From AC-32 sp963704005 (GTDB lineage Bacteria > Actinomycetota > Thermoleophilia > Gaiellales > Gaiellaceae), in NCBI GenBank assembly GCA_963704005.1, contig CAVPGJ010000001.1, positions 248,001 through 312,000 on the forward strand: 64,000 nt of DNA. Direction: 5' to 3'. The position numbers and the translations under genes are program-made. Each line of letters starts with the position of its first letter. Position 1 is the first letter of the stretch. The notes below the pieces were generated by a model. The model saw nothing but the letters and a program-made list of their open reading frames with translations. It ran no database searches and was not told the origin of the DNA. Shown one piece after another: positions 47,034 to 56,458 of this stretch.

Positions 47034-50000
47034 ACGCGGACGACCTGCCGCGCCTGCGAATGCGCGCCCTTGCGGTCGGTCACGACCGCGCGCAGCACGT
47101 GCCGCCCGTGGGCCGCCTTGCCTGCGTGCCAGACGGCGGAGTAGAGCCCGAAGAAGCCGGCCCGCTGGGTCGAGATCCTGTGGCGGCCGACGTAGAAGGC
47201 GACCTTCCGGACCTGCTTCGGCGAGCCGGCGCTCACGATCAGCGACTCCGTCTTGGCGACGCAGGCGTTGCGGCTCGGCAGCAGCCAGTTCACGACCGGC
47301 CTGGCGACGGCGCGCAGCCGCACCTGCTTGAAGGCGGTGTTCGGAAGGATGTTCGCGCCCGCCTGGTCGACGTTCTTCGACTCCTGGTAGTCGGAGCCGA
47401 CCGCGATCGCAGCGGTCTTGCCGACCGGGATCTTCGGCGCGCCGTCCAGCAGCCAGACCGCGAGGCCGGAGCCCGGGTCGTAGAAGGCCGCGAGCAGGAG
47501 GATGCCCCGGTAGCCGACGACGAGCGAGAGTGGGTCGACCCCGGCGCCGTTGTCCTTGACGATCGCCGCCAGCGCGGGCCGGCCGGAGCTGACGCGCGCC
47601 GTCAGGAAGCGCATCCGCGGCGGCGTGACGTCGTTCTGCCAGAAGTGGAGCCGGTACGGCCCGGCCAGGCTCTGGTCGGTGAACGGGTCCGCGCGCGAGT
47701 CGACCGCGACGAAGTAGCGGCCCTCGTGCGGGAACTCGAGCCCGGCGGCCTGGTTGTCGAACTGGTACTCGAAGGTCAGCCCGTTCACGTTCACCGGTGT
47801 GCCCGGGTAGCCCTGGACGTCGTCCTCGTTCAGCGAGCCGAGGAACCACGGTTCGGGCAGCGCGTTGAGCCCCTCGGCCGTGATGGCGGCGCCGGCGTTC
47901 GCGATGTGCGTGTTCACGTGGACGGCGTAGACGTGCTCGGCGCCCGACTCGTGCATCCCGGGACCGGTGTAGCTCGGCGGCGGGCCGAACGGGAAGGACG
48001 GGAAGCGGTACACGTCGACGAAGTCGGTGCCCTTGCTCGTGTCGCCGAGCTGGCTGCGCTTGATCACGACCTGCGGCGCATGGCCGATCTGCGGCAGGAC
48101 GACCGAGAAGTAGTACGGGCACGCGGATCCGGTCGGCGCCCCGCGTGAAGACGACGAAGCCGGTGTTGTCGCCGCGCGGCGAGAGCTTCGGCGCGGCCGC
48201 GACGATCGGCACGTCGACCGTCCCGCCGGGCGGCACGGTCACGATCGCGGCCTCCGGCGTGACCGACGCGCCCGAGCTCGCGGACTGCGCGTCGATCGAG
48301 ACCGTCCAGGCGCCCGCGCCGCCGCCGGCGTCGCTGAGCGAGACGAACAGCGGCTTGCGCGCACCCGCGTTGGCGGTGTTCAGGAAGCCGAACGAGAGCG
48401 AGCTCGGATTGGCGAAGAGCTTCGGGCTGTTCGCCGTGGCCACGTTGACGAGGCCGGCTCCTTCCAGCAGCACCGAGGCCTCCTGCGTGCGGGCCGTGTT
48501 GCCCCAGGCCGGGCCGGCGGTCGTCATCAGGGCCGACTTGACCTGCTGCGGCGTCCAGGCCGGATGCTGCTGGAGCAGCAGCGCCGCCGAGCCGGAGACG
48601 TGCGGGGCCGACATGCTCGTCCCGTCGAAGACCGCGAAGTTCGAGCCGGCGAACTCGGTGAGCGTCGAGGAGAGGATCTGCCCGCCGGGCGCGGCCAGGT
48701 CGGGCTTGAGCGCGTGGGTGAAGTTGGTCGGGCCCGCGGACGAGAAGCTGGTGACGATCCCGCTGCGGCCGGTCTGGATCTCGAGCGGGTTGTTCTGGCC
48801 GGTCGCGCGGAAGGTCGTGCGGCCGGCGTGCGCGTCAATGAACGCCCGCAGGTTGGCGCCGTCGAGGTCGGAGATCATCCCGCCGGGGATGGCGAGCAAC
48901 TCGGGGATGAAGTTCGCCTCGCCGAAGCGGTTGTCGACGAAGATGACCCCGGTGCCGCCGGCGTGCTGGATCCGTTCGACCTTCGAGTCGAAGGTGCAGC
49001 CCCCGCGCGAGACGAGCGCGACCAGGCCGCCGAGCGAGCCGGGCGGAAGCGTCGACTTCGTGCCGTCGTTCGGGTCGAAGCCCGCGGGTGCGCACAGCTG
49101 CCGGTCGACCGGGTGCCCGTCGGTGCCGGTGATCGTGCCGACGTCCTGCAGCAGCTGGTCGAACTGCTGCCAGCCCGGCGGGACCTGGAGGTTGTACGAG
49201 AACGGGATGTGCTGGGCGTTCGCGGGCGCCCCGGCGGCGGTGTCGGTGATCTCCGGGCCGAAGACGTGCAGGTTCGAGACGGCCGCGACCGAGATCGCGT
49301 CAGGTGCGTTGCTGGGCGAGCCGACCGAGCCGAGGCCGAAGTCGTCGCGGTCGTTCCCGGCCGAGATCACCGGCACGACGCCCGCGGCGGCGACGTTGTC
49401 GGCCGCCTCGATCAGCGCGTCGTTGGCCGGATCGACCTCGGGCCCGCCGCCGGAGAAGTTGAGCACGTTCATGCCGTCGCTCACGACCGTCTCGTAGGCC
49501 TCGACGATCTGCGGTGTGAAGGCGTCGTAGCCGCCGGTCAGCACCGGCGCGTTGAAGACGCGGTAGTTCCCCAGCCAGGCGCGCGGCGCGATCCCGGAGA
49601 GCCCGGTCACGAGCGGGTGGTCGGGCCCGGGCCCGGCGATCGTCCCCTGGACGCCGGCCGCGATCCCCGACACGTGCGTGCCGTGGAACGACTGGGTGCG
49701 GACGAGCGGGAGCTTGCCGAGCTTCCCCGACCCCGGCCCCGGGAAGGATCTGGCGACGATCACCTTCGGCGTCGTGAACTTCGTGTTCCCCTTCGGGAAG
49801 CCGGCCGGGTACGAGAAGCCGTTCGGGTTGAAGAACGGGTTCGTCTGGTCGATCCCGTCGTCGACGACGCCGATCTTGATCCCCTGCCCGAAGCCGCCGG
49901 TGTTCGCCCAGAACTGGTCGGCGTGGATCACCGAGGGGCTCTTGTTCGTGTCGAGGTGGTAGCCGAGGCTCGGGTAGACCTTCTTGACGGCCTGCAGGCG

Positions 50001-50429
50001 CGCGAGCGTCGGCAGGGCGCGGTAGGGGAGGCGGAGCGCGAAGCCGTCGAGGACGATCCGGTAGCGGAGGCCGATGCGCGCCTGCGGGATCGCGTGCCGG
50101 ATCTGCGCGACCGCCTGGGCCTGCAGGCGGGCGAGGTGGGCGAGGTAGGCGCGCGAGGTCGCGCTGTGGACGTTCAGCGGGTGGCGCTGCCCGGCGGCTT
50201 CGAGCCCGTGCCCGTAGGCGACCGCGAGCGGCGGCGCCTGCAGGTCGACGATCACCGTCACCCGGCCGGACGCGTGGCCGGCGGGGATGCGGATCACACC
50301 GTGCCGGATCCGCGGCAGCACGTGATCGCCGGCGCGCGGGAGCCGAATGCGCTCCAGCTTCGCGGAGGCTGAGGCGGCTGTGAGGAAGAGCGCCGCGGGA
50401 AGGACGAGAAAGACGAGTGCGCGGCGCAA
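47021..50429 (-). CDS. Secreted subtilisin-like serine protease (S8) with PA domain, one extra base
   Basis: Conceptual 1135-residue exported protease. Signal peptide (1-23), I9-like propeptide, catalytic Asp in IGVVDDGIDQ, His in FHGTHVSGIAAG, Ser in DGTSMSAPHVSGSAALL. A PA domain (GGLVALVSRGGCTFDSKVER) is inserted between His and Ser, as in C5a-peptidase/cucumisin types. The long C-terminal part is beta-rich. An extra base at 48116, after a CCC codon, breaks the frame; removal gives RIRVPYYFSVVLPQIGHAP. TTG start. Likely a large extracellular protein-degrading enzyme. Confidence 0.87.
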
Positions 50430-50457
50430 GGCCGCTCAGAGTAGCGGAGAATCGCCG

Positions 50458-50463
50458 TAGACT
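50458..50463 (+). promoter_or_regulatory. -10 element TAGACT before fabI
   Basis: TAGACT with 9 nt to the GTG at 50473. Confidence 0.4.
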
Positions 50464-50472
50464 CGACTCGTC

Positions 50473-51253
50473 GTGGACGGTGCATTCGCAGGCAAACGCG
50501 GTCTCGTGCTCGGCGTCGCCAACCGCCGCTCGATCGCGTGGGCGATCGCGAGCAGGCTCGCCGCCGGCGGCGCCGAGCTGGCCTTCACCTTCCAGGGCGA
50601 GCGGATCGAGAAGAACGTCCGCGAGCTGGCCGAGTCGGTCGGCTCGCCGCTCGTCACGGCCTGCGACGTGCGCTCCGACGAGGACCTCGAGCGCGTCTTC
50701 GGCGAGGTCGGCGAGGCCTTCGACGGCGGGCTCGACCTGCTCGTCCACTCGGTCGCCTACGCGGCGGCCGAGGATCTCGAGGGCCGCTTCACCGACACGC
50801 CGCGCGACCGCTTCTGGATGGCGCTCGACGTCTCGGCCTACTCGCTGGTCGCCTGCGCGCGCCTGGCCGAGCCGCTGCTGGAGGCGCGCGGCGGGGGCTC
50901 GATCCTGACCATGACCTACCTCGGCGGCGAGCGGGCGGTGCCGCACTACAACGTGATGGGCGTGGCCAAGTCGACGCTGGACTCGTCGCGTGCAGTACCT
51001 CGCCTGGGACCTCGGCCAGAAGAACATCCGCGTCAACGCGATCTCGGCCGGGCCGGTGCGCACGCTGGCCGCGCGCTCGATCGCCGGCTTCCCGACGATG
51101 GAGGCGATCGTCGAGGAGCGCTCGCCCCTGCACCGCCCGATCGACGCCGACGACGTCGGCGCAGCCGCCGCGTACCTGCTCTCGGACGACGCGAAGAACG
51201 TGACCGGGACGACGCTCTACGTCGACTCGGGGTACCACGCGATGGGTATGTAG
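50473..51253 (+). CDS. fabI: Enoyl-[acyl-carrier-protein] reductase (NADH), one extra base
   Basis: Conceptual 259-residue SDR-type enoyl-ACP reductase, last step of fatty-acid elongation. GKRGLVLGVANRRSIAWAIA is the FabI-type nucleotide motif. The active site is Y-x6-K-like in HYNVMGVAKSTLD, and AISAGPVRTLAARSIAGF is diagnostic. An extra base near 50988 breaks the frame before VQYLAWDLGQKNIRVN. It ends YHAMGM. The last 19 bases recur imperfectly at 56424-56442. Confidence 0.9.
51235..51253 (+). repeat. Left copy of the fabI-end repeat
   Basis: CCACGCGATGGGTATGTAG, the fabI 3' end. It matches 17 of 19 positions with 56424-56442. Confidence 0.5.
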
Positions 51254-51453
51254 GGACCGCCCAACGGGGCGAGCGCGACCCATCGAAGTGGCTTGTTCAA
51301 GCGCTTCCTGATGCCCGCAGAGCCGCTTCGGTTGCACATTCTTCCTGCGTGGTCAGCTTGACCCTCGGCACGCCGAGAAAGGGTCGGTTAGACGTGCGCG
51401 TGTTGTCATGGTGATGGCACGGCAAGACCAGGGCAGCGGGTGCGTACTCACCT
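51254..51453. other. Gene-free stretch after fabI
   Basis: About 200 bp, visibly less GC-rich than its surroundings. Contains a small hairpin CTCGGC-AC-GCCGAG near 51364-51377. No protein or RNA gene is recognised. It may hold remnants from the event that placed the ABC/two-component block next to fabI. Confidence 0.4.
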
Positions 51454-51786
51454 CTACGCGGATGGGCCATTGAAACCTTGGCCGCCGAATCCTCCTTGCG
51501 GTCGCGACGGCAGGTACTGACTGCAAGCGCGGAAGGCCTTCTGCGTCTTGGCATCGAAGGTCGGCCGCTGCCCGGGTTGGCCACCCTGCGGGCGCCCGCG
51601 CGGAAGGGTCACGCCGTGATCTTGAAGGCACTGCTGAAAGCGCTCGAAGGCCTGCTGGTTGATCCGAGGCGGCTGTCCGCCCTGGCCGGCCGCGAACGTC
51701 GCAGAGGCGCTCTTCTTGCTCGAGCCGCAGCTCGCAGCGAGGAGGGCGAGGGCTGCCAGAAGGCTCGCGAGAACGAGCGCCTTCAC
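51454..51786 (-). CDS. Small lipoprotein accompanying the ABC exporter
   Basis: A 110-residue protein with a lipobox-type signal (LALLAASC, Cys about residue 20), then a Gly/Gln-rich region. It has FERFQQCLQDHGVTLPRG and TQKAFRACSQYLPSR segments with two more Cys that could form a disulphide. GTG start, SD AGGAGG, overlapping the ATPase stop (GTGA). Probably an extracytoplasmic accessory of the transporter; function unproved. Confidence 0.7.
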   Translation of the reverse strand: MKALVLASLLAALALLAASCGSSKKSASATFAAGQGGQPPRINQQAFERFQQCLQDHGVTLPRGRPQGGQPGQRPTFDAKTQKAFRACSQYLPSRPQGGFGGQGFNGPSA

Positions 51787-52514
51787 AGTCGTGCCTCCTG
51801 TTCGGTTGCGCTCGTGGTGGCGGAAAGCAGCCGGCCGTCCTGCATTCGAATGACTCGCGGGGCCTCTGCCGCGATCTCGGCGTCATGCGTGATCAGGACG
51901 ACCGTGTGGCCGCTGCGGGTCGAGAGATCCTTGAGCAGCGCCATGATCTCCTCGCCGGTTGCGGTGTCGAGGTTTCCGGTCGGCTCGTCGGCGAGCAGGA
52001 CGTGCGGGTTGTTGGCGAGGGCTCGGGCGATCGCGACGCGCTGCTGCTCGCCGCCGGAGAGCTGCGACGGCAGGTGGTGGGCTCTTCCGCCGAGTCCGAC
52101 CGACTCGAGGAGCTCATGGCTGCGGGCCCGGCGCGCATCGCCGCCCAGTCCACTCGGCGCGAGCGCGACCTCGACGTTCTGCGCGGCGGTAAGTGTCGGG
52201 ATCAGGTTGAACTGCTGGAAGATGAAGCCGATCGTCCTCAGCCTGAGCTCGGTCAGCTCGGCGTCGCCGAGTCGTGCGAGGTCACGCCCCTCGAAATCGA
52301 TCTGGCCGTCCGTGGGCCGGTCGAGGGCGCCGAGGAGCTGGAGCAGCGTCGTCTTGCCGGACCCGCTCGGGCCGACGACCACGAGGAACTCGCCGCGGTC
52401 GATCTCGAGGTCGACGTCGCGGACGGCGTGCACCTGGTTCGTGCTCTGGCTATAGACGCGACCGACGCCGTGGAGCGAGTAGATCGGCTGAGTGTCGATG
52501 CTGGTAACGCTCAT
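51783..52514 (-). CDS. MacB/LolD-type ABC transporter ATP-binding protein
   Basis: A 243-residue ABC ATPase. Walker A GPSGSGKTTLL, Q-loop IFQQFNLIPTLTAAQNV, signature LSGGEQQRVAIARAL, Walker B VLLADEPTGNLD, H-loop LITHD. The family powers MacB-like mechanotransmission exporters. The ATG at 52514 is preferred because AAGGAG sits 8 nt upstream. It precedes the lipoprotein and follows the permease gene, forming an operon. Confidence 0.93.
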   Translation of the reverse strand: MSVTSIDTQPIYSLHGVGRVYSQSTNQVHAVRDVDLEIDRGEFLVVVGPSGSGKTTLLQLLGALDRPTDGQIDFEGRDLARLGDAELTELRLRTIGFIFQQFNLIPTLTAAQNVEVALAPSGLGGDARRARSHELLESVGLGGRAHHLPSQLSGGEQQRVAIARALANNPHVLLADEPTGNLDTATGEEIMALLKDLSTRSGHTVVLITHDAEIAAEAPRVIRMQDGRLLSATTSATEQEARL

Positions 52515-52525
52515 GTCGTTCTCCT

Positions 52526-53992
52526 TCATTCGATGGTGCGGAGGGCCTCAGCGGGTCGCAACCGGGCGGCGCGCAGGCCGCCGACCGCTCCGGCGACGAT
52601 CCCGCCGACCATCGCGAGAACGACGGCGGCAACGATCAGGCCGATGCTGAGCGGGGCGTCGAGCTTGACGAGAGTCGAGCCGGCCGTGTCGACGGCGCCC
52701 TGGCCGAATGGCCCGAAGCCGGGCCCGGCGGCGCCGGACGCCGAGGGGACACTCGCCTTGAGGTTGATGCCGATGGCGTCGATGGCGAGGGCGCCTGCGA
52801 TCCCGATGAGCACGCCGAGCGCGCCGCCGAGCAGGCCCTGCAGCAAGGATTCGCCCGTCACCTGTCGGACGACGAGCCTCTGCGACCAGCCCACGGCCTT
52901 CAGCGTGCCGAGCTCGCGGACCCGCTTCGCGACCGAGGATAGCGTCAACAGGCAGGCGATCAGGATGGCCGCCAGCAGCCCGACCAGCTCGAGCGCGGTG
53001 CCGAGCTTCTTGGTCAGGTTCTTGGCGTCGACCAGCGAGCCGGAGACGCGCTTGGCGAGATCCTTGGCGGTCGTCACCGACGAGCCTGCGAAGTTCCCCT
53101 TGATCGCCTTCGCCACCGAATCCACCGCACCGGCGCTGGTCGCGCGGACGTAGACGGCGTTGACGCGGCCAGCGCGGCCGGACAGCTTCTGGAGCTGCGC
53201 GAGCTTGAGGTAGACGTCGGAGGACTGGCCGCCGATCGGCGTGCTGGCGAGGCCGACAACGGTGAACTTCTTGCCGCCGAGCGTGATCTTGTCGCCAAGC
53301 CCGAGGCCCTTCCGGCGTGCGTAGCTGATGTTCAGGATCGCCTCGCGCTTCGAGCCCGCCGAGAAGTAGCGTCCGCTCGTCACCTGGCTCGACGTGATCG
53401 CGCCCAGGTCCGGGTGCGCCTGGTCGACGCCGGCGACGTTGATCGCGTTGAAGTTGATCGCCCTCGGTCCGTCGAATCCTCCGCCGCCGCCACCGCCGCC
53501 GCCCGGAGGCCCGAAGCCCTGCGTCGGCGACTGCTTGGGGACGGTCCCCGAGATGTGCGCCGAGCTGAGGGTCAAGCCGCCGACCGCGCCTTGGACATCG
53601 GAGAGCGTGCGGATCGTCGAGACCTTCGACACCGGGAAGCTGAGCTGTGAGGTCGAGTTGAAGATGTCGCGTGAGAAGTGAGTGCCGGGCTTCAGCGACC
53701 TGAAGTCGAAGCGCGCGCCTCCATTCTCCCTGCGGAGCTGTTCCCGCTCGCTCGGCGAGAGGCTGCGGAAGCCGCCCGAGCTGTTCGAGATCTGCAGCGG
53801 GCGGGTGACCGACATGTCGGTTCCGACCCCGGTCAGCGGCTTCAGTACCTTCGCCTGGGCGTGATCGAGTCCGGTCGAGAGCGCGGTGACGGTCACGACG
53901 AGACCGACGCCGACGCCAAGGCCGAGCGCAGTGAGCAGCGTACGTCCCTTCCGACGCCGCAACTCGGAGAACATGTACGAGAGGTAGAACAC
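52526..53992 (-). CDS. MacB/FtsX-type ABC transporter permease
   Basis: A 488-residue permease. TM1 at about 18-40 (KGRTLLTALGLGVGVGLVVT), a large extracytoplasmic MacB-like domain with a GGGGGGGGG loop near residue 180, then three TM helices. The FtsX core signature is VAKRVRELGTLKAVGWSQRLVVRQ. The C-terminus AARLRPAEALRTIE is typical. Likely exports an antibiotic or lipopeptide, or acts on the cell wall. GTG start; ATG at 53974 is an alternative. A GGGAC-G-GTCCC palindrome lies in its coding part at 53538. Confidence 0.9.
   Translation of the reverse strand: MFYLSYMFSELRRRKGRTLLTALGLGVGVGLVVTVTALSTGLDHAQAKVLKPLTGVGTDMSVTRPLQISNSSGGFRSLSPSEREQLRRENGGARFDFRSLKPGTHFSRDIFNSTSQLSFPVSKVSTIRTLSDVQGAVGGLTLSSAHISGTVPKQSPTQGFGPPGGGGGGGGGFDGPRAINFNAINVAGVDQAHPDLGAITSSQVTSGRYFSAGSKREAILNISYARRKGLGLGDKITLGGKKFTVVGLASTPIGGQSSDVYLKLAQLQKLSGRAGRVNAVYVRATSAGAVDSVAKAIKGNFAGSSVTTAKDLAKRVSGSLVDAKNLTKKLGTALELVGLLAAILIACLLTLSSVAKRVRELGTLKAVGWSQRLVVRQVTGESLLQGLLGGALGVLIGIAGALAIDAIGINLKASVPSASGAAGPGFGPFGQGAVDTAGSTLVKLDAPLSIGLIVAAVVLAMVGGIVAGAVGGLRAARLRPAEALRTIE
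53538..53548. repeat. GGGAC-G-GTCCC palindrome inside the permease gene
   Basis: GGGACGGTCCC, extendable to GGGGAC/GTCCCC (53537-53549). Same core as at 21560 and (with central A) 22550. Confidence 0.5.
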
Positions 53993-54069
53993 GATCGAGG
54001 CTCCTTGTCGGGTTTGCGCTTGTTCCGCTTAGGAGTAGTGCCCGCGGTTAAGAGCGCCATGAGCCGAAC

Positions 54070-54149
54070 CTGAAGAGATGCTGAAGACGCGTTCTACGCG
54101 TGCGAAAATCTCTTAGGAAATTCTCAGCTTCATTTCAGGTCGCCCTCAG
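54070..54149. promoter_or_regulatory. Phased CTGA boxes between exporter and response regulator
   Basis: Plus strand: CTGAAGA at 54070 and 54081. Minus strand: CTGA at 54124, 54135 and 54146. Every step within each group is exactly 11 bp. The two groups face in opposite directions toward the divergent genes. This is the expected binding layout for an OmpR/PhoB-type regulator such as the one encoded next door. The rest of the ~196-bp gap is AT-richer and holds the divergent promoters. Confidence 0.65.
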
Positions 54150-54188
54150 GGGCACGCGCCAGAGTTAGTTGCGTCGGGTGGCTCGTAG

Positions 54189-54908
54189 ATGCGAATAGAG
54201 ACAGACAGCCCGAGCGAAGGACGCTCGCCGGCTCGAATTCTCGTCGTCGACGACGACCGGGCGTTGCGTCGTGCGATCAGTCGCACACTCGAGCTCGAGG
54301 GCTATGACGTCGAGCTGGCCGAGGACGGCGTCCAGGCGCTGACGCTCCTCGATGGGGACGGCGAGACGTGGCCGGACCTCATCGTCCTCGACATCCTGAT
54401 GCCCAATCTCGACGGCCTGACCGCCTGCCGCTCGATTCGTGCCAAGAGCCGGGTCCCGATTCTGATGCTCACCGCCCGCCAGGCGGTCGACGACCGTGTC
54501 GAAGGGCTGGAGGCGGGCGCCGACGACTACCTGGCGAAGCCGTTCGCGGTCGTCGAGCTGATCGCCCGCGTCCGTGCGCTGCTGCGGCGCTCAACCTTCG
54601 ACGAGGACGTCCTCCGCTACGCCGGCCTCGAGCTCGATCGGGAGGGGCGTCGCGCGCGCCGCGGCGAGCGGCAGCTCGACCTGACCCGCATCGAGTTCTC
54701 GCTCCTCGAGCTGCTCATGTCGCACCCGCGCAGGGTGCTCTCGCGCGAGACGATCTTTTCTGCGGTCTGGGGCTACGACCTTGCGTACGCCTCGAACTCG
54801 CTCGAGGTCTACATCGGCTCACTGCGGCGAAAGACGGAAGCGGAGGGCGAACCGCGGCTCGTCCAGACCGTCCGCGGTATCGGCTACGTGCTTCGCGAGG
54901 AGCGGTGA
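54189..54908 (+). CDS. OmpR/PhoB-family response regulator
   Basis: A 239-residue regulator. Receiver domain: ILVVDDDRALRR, phospho-acceptor Asp in DLIVLDILMPNLDG (about residue 65), Thr in LMLTARQAVDDRVEGLEAGADDYLAKPF with the conserved Lys. C-terminal winged helix: RIEFSLLELLMSHPRRVLSRE and VRGIGYVLREE. It likely activates the divergent ABC operon and itself through the phased CTGA boxes. It overlaps the kinase gene by GTGA. Confidence 0.95.
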   Translation: MRIETDSPSEGRSPARILVVDDDRALRRAISRTLELEGYDVELAEDGVQALTLLDGDGETWPDLIVLDILMPNLDGLTACRSIRAKSRVPILMLTARQAVDDRVEGLEAGADDYLAKPFAVVELIARVRALLRRSTFDEDVLRYAGLELDREGRRARRGERQLDLTRIEFSLLELLMSHPRRVLSRETIFSAVWGYDLAYASNSLEVYIGSLRRKTEAEGEPRLVQTVRGIGYVLREER

Positions 54909-56422
54909 GCGGTGCGTTTCCGTTGAGCCTGCGCGCACGGCTTACGATCGGAACGGCCTTCACTCTCGCGCTTGCGGTCTCCGCCGGCTTTGTCGTCGCC
55001 TACTTCGTCGTCCGCGGGCAGCTTCGGGGCGAGATCGACCGCGCGCTCGAGGAGCGAGCGACCTCGCTCGCCACACTTGCACGCCAGGCCCCGAGGCTGT
55101 CGCCGCTGCGGCCGCCGCTCGGCAGGATCCGGATCGCCCCGCCCCGGCTCGGCGGCGCCGCCGGCTACGTCCAGTTCGTCGAACGGGGAGGCAAGGTCTC
55201 GTTGCCGGCGGGAGAGCGCACCCGCCTGCCGACCGCCGGCGCCCGCGCCGTTGCCGCCGGGCGGCGGCCGGCGTTCTTCGGAGACGCGACGGTCGCCGGC
55301 ACCCACCTCCGTATCTACACGGCGCGTCTCGACAAGAACACCGCCGTCGAGATCGCCCGGCCGCTAGGCGAGGTCGATCACTCGCTCGCGCGGATCCGGC
55401 TCCTGTTTCTGATCGTCGCTCTCGCGGCCGTGGCTGGAGCGGCCGCCGTCGGCCTGGCCGTCGCCCGAGCGACCTTGCGCCCGGTCCAGCGTCTCACCGA
55501 CGACGCCGAATGGATCGCTGCCACCGGGAATGTGCGCCAGCGGACGGACGAACAGCGCTCTGACGAGCTAGGACGGCTCGCCGGCGCCTTCAACACGATG
55601 CTCGACGCGCTCACACGGTCGGTCAGCGCGCAGCGTCAGCTGGTCGCCGACGCGTCGCACGAGCTACGCACACCGCTTGCCTCGGCGCGGGCAAACCTCG
55701 AGCTCGTCGAGTTGCACGAGTCGCTGCCCGCGGAGGAGCGCCGCGCTCTCGTCGCCGAGGCGGTCCGAGAGCTGCGCGAGATGACATATCTGATCGAGGA
55801 GCTCGTGGAGCTGGCGCGCGGCGATGTCCAGGTGCCCGTCAAAGAAGTTGTCCGCCTCGATCATCTGGTCGAGGACGCGGTCGCGGCCGCCTCGCGACGC
55901 TCGGCGGCGGTCTTCCGGACCAATCTCAAGCCGGCCCTCGTCGACGGAGCGCCGTCCGCCCTGAACACTGCAATCGCGAACCTGCTCGACAATGCCGTCA
56001 AGTGGAGCCCCGAGGGGGCGCCGGTCGAGGTCTCGGTCAGAGACGGAGCAGTGACGGTGCGCGATCATGGACCTGGAATCGACGCAGCCGACCTTCCGCA
56101 CATCTTCGACCGCTTCTACCGCGCGCCGGGCGCGCGAACCCTTCCGGGCTCCGGCCTCGGACTGGCGATCGTGCGGCAGGTCGCCGAGGCGCACGGGGGA
56201 TCCGCCACCGCCGAGCCGGCTCCGGGTGGGGGCTCCCTTTTCAAGCTCCGCCTGCCCGTCGGCACGTCGGCGAGGTCTGACGAAGACGCGATCGGGACGC
56301 TGCTGCCAAACGGCCAGTCGGCGCAGCCGACGAAGCGCGTCGTAGAGGCTTCTCCTGGTGACGACATGGTGGTGGCATACGCGCCGCCGCCAACGGAAAT
56401 GCCTGCAAATGAGCCACTATGA
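54905..56422 (+). CDS. Sensor histidine kinase
   Basis: A 505-residue two-TM kinase. TM1 about 12-36, extracytoplasmic sensor about 37-155, TM2 about 165-187, HAMP, then DHp with phospho-His in VADASHELRTPLASARANLE. The ATPase domain has N-box NLLDNAVKWS, G1 DHGPGID, F-box IFDRFYRA and G2 GSGLGLAIVRQVAEAHGG. A ~50-residue tail follows the kinase core. GTG start overlapping the regulator stop. Signal unknown; the neighbouring MacB-like exporter suggests an envelope or antimicrobial stress. Confidence 0.94.
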   Translation: MSGAFPLSLRARLTIGTAFTLALAVSAGFVVAYFVVRGQLRGEIDRALEERATSLATLARQAPRLSPLRPPLGRIRIAPPRLGGAAGYVQFVERGGKVSLPAGERTRLPTAGARAVAAGRRPAFFGDATVAGTHLRIYTARLDKNTAVEIARPLGEVDHSLARIRLLFLIVALAAVAGAAAVGLAVARATLRPVQRLTDDAEWIAATGNVRQRTDEQRSDELGRLAGAFNTMLDALTRSVSAQRQLVADASHELRTPLASARANLELVELHESLPAEERRALVAEAVRELREMTYLIEELVELARGDVQVPVKEVVRLDHLVEDAVAAASRRSAAVFRTNLKPALVDGAPSALNTAIANLLDNAVKWSPEGAPVEVSVRDGAVTVRDHGPGIDAADLPHIFDRFYRAPGARTLPGSGLGLAIVRQVAEAHGGSATAEPAPGGGSLFKLRLPVGTSARSDEDAIGTLLPNGQSAQPTKRVVEASPGDDMVVAYAPPPTEMPANEPL

Positions 56423-56423
56423 A

Positions 56424-56442
56424 CCACACGATGGGCATGTAG
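56424..56442 (+). repeat. Right copy of the fabI-end repeat
   Basis: CCACACGATGGGCATGTAG, matching 17 of 19 positions with the end of fabI including the stop codon. It follows the kinase stop and precedes the hydrolase gene, and it is not coding here. Confidence 0.5.
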
Positions 56443-56458
56443 AGAGGGCCGCTCGAGG

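Noticed and set aside
51254..51453. Degenerate integrase or tRNA remnant downstream of fabI
   Set aside because: Neither strand shows a convincing integrase motif or a tRNA cloverleaf; only a short hairpin is visible.
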